Source of the DNA: JBJXGV01 sp046160485
Lineage (GTDB): Bacteria > Orphanbacterota > Orphanbacteria > JBJXGV01
NCBI GenBank assembly: GCA_046160485.1
Contig: JBJXGV010000010.1
Location: 1 to 64,000, forward strand
DNA: 64,000 nt
Direction of reading: 5' to 3'
The position numbers were made by a program, and so were the translations under genes. Below, in pieces: positions 1-8,162 of the stretch. Below the pieces are notes generated by a model. That model did not search any database. It was not told the DNA's origin and saw only the letters and a program-made list of their open reading frames with translations. Positions within the stretch are counted from its first letter, which is position 1. The number at the start of each line of letters is the position of its first letter.

Positions 1-339
1 CCTGTACAGGACATTGCTCCCGATGTTGCCCCGAACGGCGTAAAAATCGACCAGGCCGTCGTTGTCGTAGTCCCCGGCCGCAACGCCGCCGGATTTGTCG
101 CGGAAGAGGGTGACCGGGCCCCCGATGTAGCCATGCGTGTAATTGATGTTGGCAGCGCTCGTAATGTTTGTGAAGTCCCACCCGAGGACGCGCGCGGGTG
201 GCGTCGAACACAGAAGGACAAGGACCGCTACGAGCGCGGCCCGGCAGGTCCCGGGCTGCCTCTCGCGTCCCACGCGGCCCAGAGGCGCGGGGAAGCGGCG
301 CTCGTTGCGTGTTGGGAGTGACGCGTGCAGGTTTTTCAT
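1..339 (-). CDS. VCBS/FG-GAP repeat secreted protein, N-terminal part (cut by window edge)
   Basis: Only the first 113 codons are inside the window; the gene runs off the left edge. It opens with a basic N-terminus, then a hydrophobic stretch (AALVAVLVLLCS) ending near PPARVLG that looks like a signal peptide. A first FG-GAP/VCBS unit follows with the calcium-loop-like motif DYDNDGLVDFY. That unit differs from the matching part of the gene at 846-2831 at only four of 31 residues, so the two are recent paralogues. By homology it would be a secreted beta-propeller protein, probably with ASPIC/UnbV and sorting domains in the missing part. Start ATG at 339 is the only good candidate. The family is clear; the function is unknown. 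Confidence 0.75.
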   Translation of the reverse strand, partial: MKNLHASLPTRNERRFPAPLGRVGRERQPGTCRAALVAVLVLLCSTPPARVLGWDFTNITSAANINYTHGYIGGPVTLFRDKSGGVAAGDYDNDGLVDFYAVRGNIGSNVLYR

Positions 340-658
340 GACGACCGTGCCTCTTCCTCGGAACGCTGCCGTTTTGAGTGAGGGTCCTACGCGAGCCCGC
401 GATGCGGAACGGCGTCCATTGTAGCGCAACCAGGGCCGAGCCCTTCTCGGAGAATTCGGGGTGGTGTGAAATCCCCGCCGTCAGCCCAGCGATACCGGCA
501 TGTTGCCCTGGGCGGTGCATCGCGCGATCAGTACGGTCACGTTGTCATGTCTGCCGTTCGTGAGCGCCTCACCGCCGAGCGCGTTGCGCGCCTCGGCCGA
601 CGTTCCGTGCTAGGCGAGAAGTTCCGCGATGCGATCGTCGGTCACCATTTCGGTGAGG
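1..658. repeat. Segmental duplication, decayed copy (block A)
   Basis: This block parallels about 2455-3115 in the same order: N-terminus of a VCBS gene, its upstream spacer (shared words such as GCGCAACCA and GAATTC, and CCGCCGTCAG), then the 3' end of the PP2C phosphatase gene. The phosphatase part is damaged here and intact in block B. The arrangement is that of a tandem segmental duplication followed by decay of one copy. Block ends are approximate because the copies have diverged. Confidence 0.65.
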
Positions 659-828
659 AGGATCACCGCGCCATCCACCGCGGCCCAGCCCTCGAAGACG
701 ATCGCGACCGGGATTTTCGCAGAGAAGATGGCGTGCTCGAGTTCGAAGAGATGCTCTTGGAGTTCCGGCAGGCGCGCCTCGTACTCGGTCTTCGCGAGCG
801 AGAGCGACAGATCCACCGTGTCGAGCAC
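481..828 (-). pseudogene. Chimeric pseudogene: PPK2 5' end joined to PP2C phosphatase 3' end
   Basis: Reading from 828, a GTG preceded by GGAG opens a frame whose first ~50 residues match the start of PPK2 / polyphosphate:AMP phosphotransferase proteins (MLDTVDLSLSLAKTEYEARL, later IVFEGW). After FEGWAAVDG the sequence becomes the C-terminus of the neighbouring PP2C phosphatase (LTEMVTDDRIAELLA). The PPK2 Walker A (usually DAAGKG after FEGW) is lost, and so is the phosphatase CTDG motif. A TAG at 610-612 sits where the intact phosphatase has Gln. Beyond it the phosphatase similarity continues (HDNVTVLIAR) to a TGA at 481-483. I read this as a relic formed by deletion between a ppk2 gene and a duplicated phosphatase gene. 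It is not expected to make a working enzyme. Confidence 0.75.
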
Positions 829-845
829 GCCGATCTCCGCGGGTG

Positions 846-2831
846 TTATCTAAGGACGACGAGCTTCCCGCTTTCCGCGGTGCCGAGCGATTCGACCCTG
901 TAGAAGTAGAGACCGGCTGGGACGTCACGCTCGGCCGCATCGCGGCCGTCCCACCCGACGGTGTGTGCGCCGGCGGCGCGCACTTCATCGAGAAGAGTAC
1001 GCACGGCGCGCCCTGATGCGTCGAAGAGGCGCAGACTCACGGGCGCCGTTTCCGCGATTCGAAATTCAATCGTCGTGCTTCCGCCGACTGGATTCGGCGC
1101 GACCGGCCCGAGCGAAATCAGTCCGGCAGCAAGATTGCCGCCGACCGCCGACGGCACGCTGGTCATGCCGGACTGGTCGAATACGAGGAAGTAGTTCGGC
1201 GCGAGGCCGTTGTGGATATCGACTTGGCCGTTGGGCCATTCGATTCGAACTTCGCTCACGGTGGTCGCGGAGCCGATTCCGAAGTGCGCTTCGGCGGGAT
1301 CCTGAGAGACGTAGTTGGTGCCCGCGCGCAGCTCGCGCATCTGCGTGACACCGCCAGCGGTGACGAGCACGCGCGCGCCAATCGCCTGCGTGTTTGGCGA
1401 CAGCCCTACAAGCTTGATCGTGATCCACCGTCCCGCGTTGCCGCCTTCGTTGCGGTAGAGAATCGGTGCTTGCGAGTTGTTCGCGACGAAGATGTCGAGA
1501 TCGCCGTCGCGCTCGATGTCGAAGCAACTTACACCGCGGCCTTGGCCCGTGTCCGCGACACCGAGACTTGCGCCCATCTCCGAGAATGTCCCGTTTCCGT
1601 TCGACACGAACAGCCGCGACGGATCGGCGACGAATGGTGGCGCTAGATGCGCGCCGTTCACGTGAAAAAGATCGAGCGAGCCGTCGTTATTGAAATCCGC
1701 GAAACTCGAACCCCATCCCCAGTACCCTTGCCGCACGCCCGCCGCCGTCGTGACATCCGCGAATGTGCCTGCCCCCTGATTTTGATAGAGGCGGTTCCCG
1801 CTCGCGCCCCAGGTTGGGTCGGGGATGCCATCCGGGTCCCAGATGCTCGCGACGAACCAGTCGAGGTCACCGTCGGCATCGTAGTCGGCGACCGCCGAAC
1901 CCATGCCGTTCTCATCCGATATGATCCCCGTGGTCACGCAAGTGAATGTCCCGTCGCCATCATTGAGATAGATTTCGGAGTGCTCGAAATCTGAGCAGAC
2001 GAGCAAGTCGGGCCAGTCGTCGTTGTTGATGTCCGCGAAGTTCGCGGACCACGTGTACTCGATGAGGTCATCGCCGAACGCGTCGAAGCCGGCGAGCGAG
2101 TCCGCACTCGTGAAGGTGCCGTTACCGTTGTTTCGCCAGAGGTGCCCGCGCGTGAATTGCGGCGCGCCCCAGTGCGTCATGAAGAGATCGAGATCGCCGT
2201 CGCGATCGTAGTCGCCGAACGCGGACGACACGGAGTTGCCCGTGTAGGTAATCCCGCTTGCAACGGTGACGTCGGTGAATGTTCCGTTGCCTTGGTTACG
2301 GAATAAACGCGGCGCAGTCCCTTCGAATCCCCCAATGAGAAGATCAAGCCATCCGTCGCCGTCGTAGTCGGCAAACACCGGTCCGCATCCCTGCGCCCCC
2401 GTGATGCCGATGCCCGCCGCGATCGCGCGCTCCTCGAACCTGCCGTCGCGCAGGTTCCGATAGAGAAGATTGCGTCCGATGTTTCCACGGACCGCGTAGA
2501 AATCGACATAACCGTCATTATCGTAGTCCCCGGCCGCCACACCACCCGCGAAGTCGCGCATCGCGGTGAGAACACCGCCGACGTAGCCGTGGGAATAGAC
2601 GATACCGGCCTCAGTCGTGAAGTCTTCGAAACGCCACACACGCGCGCGCGCGGGCGTGGCGAGAGCCGCGACGAGGATGAGCGGCAGGAGATGGACGAGC
2701 CCGCTTCGAAGTACGCGGAGCGCCCGAGGGGGCAAAAACGGCATTCTGCAAGTACGCAATTGGCGGATCACGTCGCCTCTCCATTCGCTCGCCGCGCGAG
2801 GCCTCGCGGTTTCGGACTCGCTCTGGTCCAC
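846..2831 (-). CDS. Secreted VCBS/FG-GAP repeat protein with ASPIC/UnbV and C-terminal FlgD-like sorting domain
   Basis: The protein has a signal-peptide-like segment (LLPLILVAALATPARA), then about seven FG-GAP/VCBS units with acidic loops (DYDNDGYVDFY, DYDGDGWLDLL, DYDRDGDLDLF, DFNNDGSLDLF) forming a probable calcium-binding beta-propeller. An ASPIC/UnbV domain follows (GRWITIKLVG, then RIEWPNGQVD). The last ~80 residues are a FlgD-like sandwich (LRLFDASGRAVRTLL, GLYFYRV) of the kind used as secretion or anchoring modules. The signal peptide suggests the ATG at 2744 (MPFLPPRAL) may be the true start; the longer frame reaches 2831. It lies downstream of the PP2C gene on the same strand and is a paralogue of the gene cut by the left edge. 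Substrate or ligand is unknown. Confidence 0.85.
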   Translation of the reverse strand: MDQSESETARPRAASEWRGDVIRQLRTCRMPFLPPRALRVLRSGLVHLLPLILVAALATPARARVWRFEDFTTEAGIVYSHGYVGGVLTAMRDFAGGVAAGDYDNDGYVDFYAVRGNIGRNLLYRNLRDGRFEERAIAAGIGITGAQGCGPVFADYDGDGWLDLLIGGFEGTAPRLFRNQGNGTFTDVTVASGITYTGNSVSSAFGDYDRDGDLDLFMTHWGAPQFTRGHLWRNNGNGTFTSADSLAGFDAFGDDLIEYTWSANFADINNDDWPDLLVCSDFEHSEIYLNDGDGTFTCVTTGIISDENGMGSAVADYDADGDLDWFVASIWDPDGIPDPTWGASGNRLYQNQGAGTFADVTTAAGVRQGYWGWGSSFADFNNDGSLDLFHVNGAHLAPPFVADPSRLFVSNGNGTFSEMGASLGVADTGQGRGVSCFDIERDGDLDIFVANNSQAPILYRNEGGNAGRWITIKLVGLSPNTQAIGARVLVTAGGVTQMRELRAGTNYVSQDPAEAHFGIGSATTVSEVRIEWPNGQVDIHNGLAPNYFLVFDQSGMTSVPSAVGGNLAAGLISLGPVAPNPVGGSTTIEFRIAETAPVSLRLFDASGRAVRTLLDEVRAAGAHTVGWDGRDAAERDVPAGLYFYRVESLGTAESGKLVVLR

Positions 2832-3115
2832 CTACCGTCGTGCCGGTGCTGCGGGATCTACATGCTGCGTGGCGATGCATTATAACGCAACCAAGACTGC
2901 GCGATTCTCGAAGAATTCGCCGCGGGGTGGAGGCGCCGCCGTCAGTCCGGTGATTCCGCCGTGTTGGCCGCGGCGGAGTATCGCGCGAGGAGCACGGTCA
3001 CGTTGTCGTGGCCGCCGTTCGCAAGCGCCTCGCCGACGAGCGCGTTGCACGCATCGTTCGGCGTCGCGTGTTGTGCGAGTATCTCGGCGATGCGATCGTC
3101 GGTCACCATTTCGGT
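2455..3115. repeat. Segmental duplication, intact copy (block B)
   Basis: This is the intact counterpart of about 1-658. It covers the N-terminal coding part of the VCBS gene, the spacer, and the last ~55 codons of the PP2C gene. The best conserved stretch is GATGCGATCGTCGGTCACCA plus the following TTTCGGTGAGG, identical in both copies (from about 629 and 3089). Confidence 0.6.
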
Positions 3116-3874
3116 GAGGCCATCGGTGCAGAGCAGCACCGCGTCGCCGTCGGCGAGGCGCACGCGTCGAACGTGCGGCGAGATCCCCGGCCGGCCGCCG
3201 CCCACCGCGTTCGTCAGCACATGCCGCACGTCGATTTGCGCCGCCTCGTCGTGCGTGATGCTCCCCGCGTCCTCGAGCATCTGCGCGACCGTGTGATCGC
3301 GCGTAATCTGCTGCAGGCGCCCATCGCGAAACAAATACGCGCGCGAGTCGCCGACATGAAACGTGAAGAGCTCGAAGCCGGCGCTGTAAGCAACCGTGAG
3401 AGTGGTGCCCATTCCGGACAGCGCCGCGTCCGAGTTCGCTCTCTGGGTGACGGCCGCGTGCATCCCCTCGAAGTACCGCGTCACACGCTCCACGAGTTCG
3501 CGAGCCTCCGCGTCGTCGATGCGAAAGCTCCACTTCGGGCTGCTCAGCGATTGGCGGATCCCGCTCATGATCGCCAGCGAACTCGCCACTTCGCCGGCCG
3601 CCATTCCGCCCATGCCGTCCGCGACGACAAGCGCGTAACCCGCCTCTTCGAACGAATTCGAAAGCTCAGTCGACGGCAGACTCGTCGAGAGAATTCGCAT
3701 CGTTCGACCGAGGCGCGTGATCAGATAGTGATCCTCGTTGTTCGCGCGAACTTTGCCGACATCCGTCGCGGCGCCGCACTCGACACGCACGCCCGCTGTC
3801 CACGAGGCAGGCGATTTGTCGACGCCCGGCGAGTTGGGGGTCGGCAGTTCCTGCGTGTCGTCGACGTCGGGCAC
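2942..3874 (-). CDS. PP2C-family serine/threonine protein phosphatase
   Basis: A 310-residue cytosolic phosphatase of the PPM/PP2C family, which removes phosphate from Ser/Thr of target proteins using two metal ions. Visible motifs, in order: DVGKVRANNEDHY (motif 1, metal Asp), VVADGMGGMAAGE (motif 2), SGMGTTLTVAY, FHVGDSRAYLFRDGRLQQIT, LLCTDGLTEMV and GGHDNVTVLL (final metal Asp). All key acidic residues are present. The start is GTG at 3874 with AAAGGAG four bases upstream. It follows terC by 10 bases and is the last complete member of the deiminase-terC-phosphatase run before the VCBS gene. A damaged duplicate of its 3' end lies at 481-660. No partner Ser/Thr kinase is in the window. Confidence 0.93.
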   Translation of the reverse strand: MPDVDDTQELPTPNSPGVDKSPASWTAGVRVECGAATDVGKVRANNEDHYLITRLGRTMRILSTSLPSTELSNSFEEAGYALVVADGMGGMAAGEVASSLAIMSGIRQSLSSPKWSFRIDDAEARELVERVTRYFEGMHAAVTQRANSDAALSGMGTTLTVAYSAGFELFTFHVGDSRAYLFRDGRLQQITRDHTVAQMLEDAGSITHDEAAQIDVRHVLTNAVGGGRPGISPHVRRVRLADGDAVLLCTDGLTEMVTDDRIAEILAQHATPNDACNALVGEALANGGHDNVTVLLARYSAAANTAESPD

Positions 3875-3884
3875 GGTTCTCCTT

Positions 3885-4640
3885 TCAAAGCTCCGCGGGC
3901 GCTTCGGGGCCGCGCAGCCGCACGGGCGCGTGGCGCTTGCGCGAACGAATGTTGAGCGACTCGACGAGGAGCGAGAATCCCATCGCGAAGTAGATGTAGC
4001 CCTTCTCGATGTGTTTGCCGAATCCCTCCGCGGTGAGCGTCACCCCGATGAGCAGCAGGAACGAGAGTGCGAGCATCTTCATCGTGGGATGGCGTTCGAT
4101 GAAGGCGCTGATCGTGCCGGCGAACACGAGCATCACACCAACGGCAGTGACGATCGCGGCGATCATGATGGGCACGTGTTTGACCATTCCCACCGCCGTG
4201 ATGACGGAGTCGAGCGAGAAGACGATGTCGATGACGATGATCTGCCCGATGATCCCGACGAACGATACGCGCTTTCCCTTCGCCCCGCCGTCGTGATGCT
4301 CGGCTTCGCCTTCGAGCTTGTTGTGAATCTCGTGCGTCGCCTTCGCGATCAGGAAGAGTCCGCCCGCGAGCAGGATGAGATCGTGACCGGAGAAGCCGTG
4401 GCCGGCCACTGCGAACAGCTCGCTCTGAAGCCGCATGATCCAGCTGATCGCGAGCAAGAGAAGAATCCGCGTGACCATCGCGAGTGCGAGGCCGATTCGC
4501 CGCGCCTTCGCTTGGACCGACGGATCGAGCCGCGCGGTAAGAATCGCAATGAAGACGATGTTGTCGACCCCGAGAACGATCTCGAGCGACGTAAGCGTCA
4601 GGAATGCGACCAGGCTTTCGACGTTCAGCAGGCTAGACAC
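3885..4640 (-). CDS. TerC-family integral membrane protein
   Basis: A 251-residue polytopic membrane protein of the TerC family (related to Alx and YjbE), linked in other bacteria to tellurite resistance, manganese export or metalation of exported proteins. Family signatures are EIVLGVDNIVFIAIL near the N-terminus and IDIVFSLDSVITAVGM in the middle, each carrying the conserved Asp within a membrane helix. About seven hydrophobic helices and a His/Asp-rich loop (EAEHHDGGAKGKR) are visible. The start is GTG at 4640 preceded by AGGAG at good spacing. It lies 20 bases downstream of the deiminase gene and 10 bases upstream of the phosphatase gene, so the three probably form an operon. Substrate cannot be told from the sequence. 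Confidence 0.92.
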   Translation of the reverse strand: MSSLLNVESLVAFLTLTSLEIVLGVDNIVFIAILTARLDPSVQAKARRIGLALAMVTRILLLLAISWIMRLQSELFAVAGHGFSGHDLILLAGGLFLIAKATHEIHNKLEGEAEHHDGGAKGKRVSFVGIIGQIIVIDIVFSLDSVITAVGMVKHVPIMIAAIVTAVGVMLVFAGTISAFIERHPTMKMLALSFLLLIGVTLTAEGFGKHIEKGYIYFAMGFSLLVESLNIRSRKRHAPVRLRGPEAPAEL

Positions 4641-4660
4641 TCGGTTCTCCTGGAGATGGG

Positions 4661-6496
4661 TTACTCGACGATCAATGCGCGGCGCGATACGCGGCCGCTT
4701 GGTGAGTCGATGACGATGAGATAGACGCCACTCGCGAGCGAGGCGCCGCCGGCGGTGCGTCCCGCCCAGCGGAGCTCGTGCGGACCGGCGGGAAGCACAC
4801 GCTCCGCGATGCGCGCGACCTCGCGCCCCGACACATCGTAGACGCCGACGCGCACGCGCCCCGAGCGCGGAAGATCGAAGCGCACACGCGCCGTGGTCCC
4901 AGAGCGCAAGACGTTCGGCTCGACGGATAGTTCGGCAGCGGAAGAACTGCCGGCGCCTGCATCAGCCGGTGCGTCAACAAGCGTAGCGCCGTCGAATGCA
5001 AAGCGGTGCACGGCCCCGGGCGCAGGCGCGCTGCGCGGCCACGCCTCGGAGCGCCCGCTCAGATCGGCGGCGGCGACGTAGTACTCCACCTCAACGCCTG
5101 CCCACTGCCCAGTGATCTCCGCGACATACCAATCAGGCTGCGGTTCCGCGGCGAGCGGGACCGCGCTAAAAACGGAGTCGCCGGCGACGCGCCAGTGTAG
5201 CGCCGTTGCCGGCATGTCGATCCCCGCTTCGCTGCGATCGTCGACGAAAACGGAGACGGGCACCGGCTGCCCCGCCGCCGCGGATTGAATCGGATCGTGA
5301 TCGACGCGCAGCATGTAGCGATCGGCGATCCCCATCACCCGGCAATGCAGCGCATCGTCCGTGAGCCACCCCGAATAGGTGAAACCGAGAACCTCGTAGC
5401 CCGGCATGTTTTGTTTGTACGTCTCGAGTGCTAGAGAATCCCACGGGACTCGGCTGAAGAGCGGCACGAGCACCTTGTCGTTCAAGATGAGCGAGTTCGT
5501 GTACGCGGCGACGCCAGAGGAAATCGACGGGCAAAACACGCGCACGACGCGAAACGGCCGGCCGTATTTGTTGGTGAGCCCGGCGACCGTCAGCGCGTTG
5601 GCTTCGAGTTCCGGGTAGTCGGCGTGCGTCGGCGCGACTTCCTTGATGAGCACCGTCTCTTCGTCGAGAAGCTTCCCCCAAGTGTCGATGTGGTGAATGC
5701 CCGACGTCGAGATGTCGGGCAACACGTTGTACGTGTCGACGCCGTAGTACTCGCGAATGAACTCTGCGATCTCGGATTGGCTCATCGACGTGTTCTCGTT
5801 CCAAACCAGGTCCGTCGAATACGAAAGCCCGTGTCCTTCCGTCATGTAGTTCCCACCCGTGTGCCACAGGTCGTGCTCGACGACCGGAATGCCCCAGAGG
5901 CTTCCGAGCACGGAGGGAATCACGTTGTCGTTCGGCCGCGACGGCCGGTTGTAGTAGTGATCCATGATGACCTGGTCGCCATTGCCGTCGAAGACGAACC
6001 ACGGTCCGTAGTCGCGCGTCCAAATCGAGTTGTTCGCGGCGACGATGAAATCGACGCGCGAGGTGTCGACGCCGTTCGCGAGAAAGTTCGCCACCGCGGC
6101 GCTCGCGTTCGCGCTGTTGACGACGACGTGAACGATCACGTCCTCCGCCATCTCTTTGATCAAGTTGTACGGGACGCCGAGCGGATAACGGATGAGCGCT
6201 CCCGTGCACGGCTCGAATTCGGCGACGTTGCGAATCGGCGCGAGCGGCGGCGGATCGGTGACGAGCGCCTTGCGCTGAAACAGCGCGCGAAACGCGGCTT
6301 CCTCGGCGGTCTCGCCGATCGGCAGGAGTTCCTCGTCGCCGTCGACCGAGCGCTCCGCGGACGCGTGGCGCGGCGCGGACAAGCCGGTCGCGCAGCTCAA
6401 CGCTACGGCGAATGCCACGTGGCGCGCGGCCTGCGCGGCAAGCGTCGCGCCACGCGGTTCGCCGAGTCGATTGCGACGGGGAATCATGCCGCCCAT
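4661..6496 (-). CDS. Secreted peptidylarginine/agmatine deiminase family protein with FlgD-like C-terminal domain
   Basis: The catalytic part belongs to the PAD_porph / agmatine deiminase family, which hydrolyses a guanidino group to a ureido group and ammonia. Expected active-site segments are present: WTRDYGPWF (Asp), HHIDTWGKLLD (His and Asp) and DDALHCRVMGIADR (nucleophile Cys in ALHC, as in the Porphyromonas enzyme). An N-terminal signal-like segment (HVAFAVALSCATGLSA) shows export, which fits a protein-citrullinating enzyme better than cytosolic agmatine catabolism. About 120 residues of beta-rich sequence and a FlgD-like domain (VGVYDVSGREVARI, SGVYLIVID) follow, probably for sorting. 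Start is ATG at 6496 or 6487; a longer frame to 6583 would run into the divergent promoter. First gene of a probable operon with terC and the phosphatase. Confidence 0.88.
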   Translation of the reverse strand: MGGMIPRRNRLGEPRGATLAAQAARHVAFAVALSCATGLSAPRHASAERSVDGDEELLPIGETAEEAAFRALFQRKALVTDPPPLAPIRNVAEFEPCTGALIRYPLGVPYNLIKEMAEDVIVHVVVNSANASAAVANFLANGVDTSRVDFIVAANNSIWTRDYGPWFVFDGNGDQVIMDHYYNRPSRPNDNVIPSVLGSLWGIPVVEHDLWHTGGNYMTEGHGLSYSTDLVWNENTSMSQSEIAEFIREYYGVDTYNVLPDISTSGIHHIDTWGKLLDEETVLIKEVAPTHADYPELEANALTVAGLTNKYGRPFRVVRVFCPSISSGVAAYTNSLILNDKVLVPLFSRVPWDSLALETYKQNMPGYEVLGFTYSGWLTDDALHCRVMGIADRYMLRVDHDPIQSAAAGQPVPVSVFVDDRSEAGIDMPATALHWRVAGDSVFSAVPLAAEPQPDWYVAEITGQWAGVEVEYYVAAADLSGRSEAWPRSAPAPGAVHRFAFDGATLVDAPADAGAGSSSAAELSVEPNVLRSGTTARVRFDLPRSGRVRVGVYDVSGREVARIAERVLPAGPHELRWAGRTAGGASLASGVYLIVIDSPSGRVSRRALIVE

Positions 6497-6549
6497 TGTA
6501 TCGAAGCGGCCGCGATCGGTCAGCGTCGATTTCGCGCGCGCGGCGCGTG

Positions 6550-6558
6550 TGCTATTCT
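6550..6558 (+). promoter_or_regulatory. Extended -10 promoter box for the gene at 6570
   Basis: TGCTATTCT is an extended -10 element ending 11 bases before the ATG at 6570, so the transcript would have almost no leader. It sits within the divergent spacer shared with the deiminase gene. Confidence 0.5.
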
Positions 6559-6569
6559 GCGGCCCTTCG

Positions 6570-8162
6570 ATGCGCGCCATCACGAACGGCAGTCGTTCCG
6601 CTCTTCTCCTCGCGATCCTCGTCGTCTTGACACACGGCTACTTCTACAACGGCGCCGGCTGGAACCAGGGCGCGCGCCTCGGCAGTATCTTCGCCTTTGT
6701 CGAGCCGGGGCCCGATCAGTGGAGCTTTCGAATCGATCGCTTCTTGAAGGATGCCGAACGCGGCATCGTCACGGGCGACTGGGCGCGCGTCGGTGACACG
6801 CACTACTCGAATAAGGCGCCGGGAACGACGTTCCTCGGCGTGCCGTGGTACTTCGCGCTGTTTCATCTCGAACGCGCGGCGGGCGTCGATCCGACGAGTC
6901 CGCGCTGGACGCTCGTCAATGGCTACGCACTGAGTCTCGTGTGCGGCGCGCTCTGGGTCGCGGCCGCCGCCGCTGCGTTCGTGCGGTTCCTCGTCGGGAC
7001 ACGGCGTTGGACGGAGCGCGACGCTCTCGCCGCAGCGTGCGTATTCGCGTTCGCCACGCTCGTGTTCCCCTTCGACTCGTCGCTCTGGGGACATCCGGCG
7101 GCTGCGGCGTGCGGGCTCCTCGGCGCGATATTCCTTCTGCGCGCAGCCGACGACGCTCACGGCGACGACGCACACGCCCAGCCGCGTGCGCGCGCGCGCA
7201 CGAACGGTTCGTCCCGTGACCTTGCGCTCGCCGGCTTCTTCAGCGCGATGGCGCTTCTGACCGAGTACCTCTCCGGCATCTCGCTCGTCGCCGCCGCGGC
7301 CTATGTGCTGCTCGCGCGACGCCTCCGCCCCCGCGCCGCGCTCTTTTTCCTCGGCGCGGCGATTCCCGTCGCCGCGCTTCTCATCTATCAGAAATCGTTG
7401 TTCGGCGGGTTCCTGACAACCGCGACGTCGCTTCAGAATCCCGGCTTCCTCGGCGCAAGGCGCGGCGAAGCGATGTTCGGCGCGCCTTCGCTCGAGATCG
7501 CCGCGGCGATGCTCGTGTCGCTTCACCGCGGGCTCTTCGTCTTCATGCCGGTGCTCGTCTTCGCGGTGTTCGGCGCGCTGCGGCTTGCGCGGAGCCGCGC
7601 GTCCGCCGATCGCGGACTCGTCGCGCTGTGCGCCGCGAACACCCTCGGCGCGATTCTCGCGGTCTCCTGCTTCAAGGCGGGCTGGCACGGCGGCGACAGC
7701 GCGGGTCCGCGCTATCTCATCGGCTCGATTCCGTTTTGGTGTCTCTTGCTGCCGCAAGTCTCATCGCTCTCGCGCGCGGCCGGAGCCGCGTTCGCGGTCG
7801 CGAGCGCGCTGTCGCTTGCAAACATGCTCGTCATCAACGCCACGACGACGATGGTTCCTTCCGACGTGCCGAATCCGCTCTTCGGCGCGCTTTACGGCGC
7901 GCTCTTGCGCGGGGAGATCGGCGCGCGCGCCCAGGTCTTCAGCCTCGGCGGCGTTGCGTTCGGCTATGAAGGGATGATTGCGCTCGCGCCGCTGGTAGTT
8001 GTGCTCGGCGCCGGCGGATGGGTTCTCTTGCGGGTCTCACGCGCCCCGCGAGCGTCGCGAACGGCGCACGCGTCGTTCTGCGCGACGCCTAACGCACAGA
8101 GCGCTTCTTCTCCTCGAGCGATCGCAGAAGCGCCTCCGCCTGCGGATGCCCAGGATTCTTGA
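6570..8162 (+). CDS. Polytopic membrane protein, GT-C glycosyltransferase-like
   Basis: About 530 residues with roughly ten membrane helices, beginning with ATNGSRSALLLAILVVLTHG. The large loop after the first helix carries YSNKAPGTTFLGVPWY, a pattern seen in uncharacterised dolichyl-phosphate-mannosyltransferase-like (GT-C) proteins that transfer sugars from lipid carriers outside the inner membrane. No clear catalytic Asp-Asp/Glu pair could be fixed by eye, so the activity is inferred from family resemblance only. The start is ATG at 6570, chosen because a -10 box lies directly upstream and the first helix follows at once; the longer frame from 6471 would overlap the divergent gene. Its 3' end overlaps the convergent gene at 8089-10554 by 74 bases, so the last ~25 codons are shared by both strands. 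Confidence 0.75.
   Translation: MRAITNGSRSALLLAILVVLTHGYFYNGAGWNQGARLGSIFAFVEPGPDQWSFRIDRFLKDAERGIVTGDWARVGDTHYSNKAPGTTFLGVPWYFALFHLERAAGVDPTSPRWTLVNGYALSLVCGALWVAAAAAAFVRFLVGTRRWTERDALAAACVFAFATLVFPFDSSLWGHPAAAACGLLGAIFLLRAADDAHGDDAHAQPRARARTNGSSRDLALAGFFSAMALLTEYLSGISLVAAAAYVLLARRLRPRAALFFLGAAIPVAALLIYQKSLFGGFLTTATSLQNPGFLGARRGEAMFGAPSLEIAAAMLVSLHRGLFVFMPVLVFAVFGALRLARSRASADRGLVALCAANTLGAILAVSCFKAGWHGGDSAGPRYLIGSIPFWCLLLPQVSSLSRAAGAAFAVASALSLANMLVINATTTMVPSDVPNPLFGALYGALLRGEIGARAQVFSLGGVAFGYEGMIALAPLVVVLGAGGWVLLRVSRAPRASRTAHASFCATPNAQSASSPRAIAEAPPPADAQDS

Noticed and set aside
610..828. Functional small PPK2 protein
   Set aside because: The Walker A and all downstream PPK2 motifs are absent and the tail is phosphatase sequence ending at a stop inside the duplicated gene.
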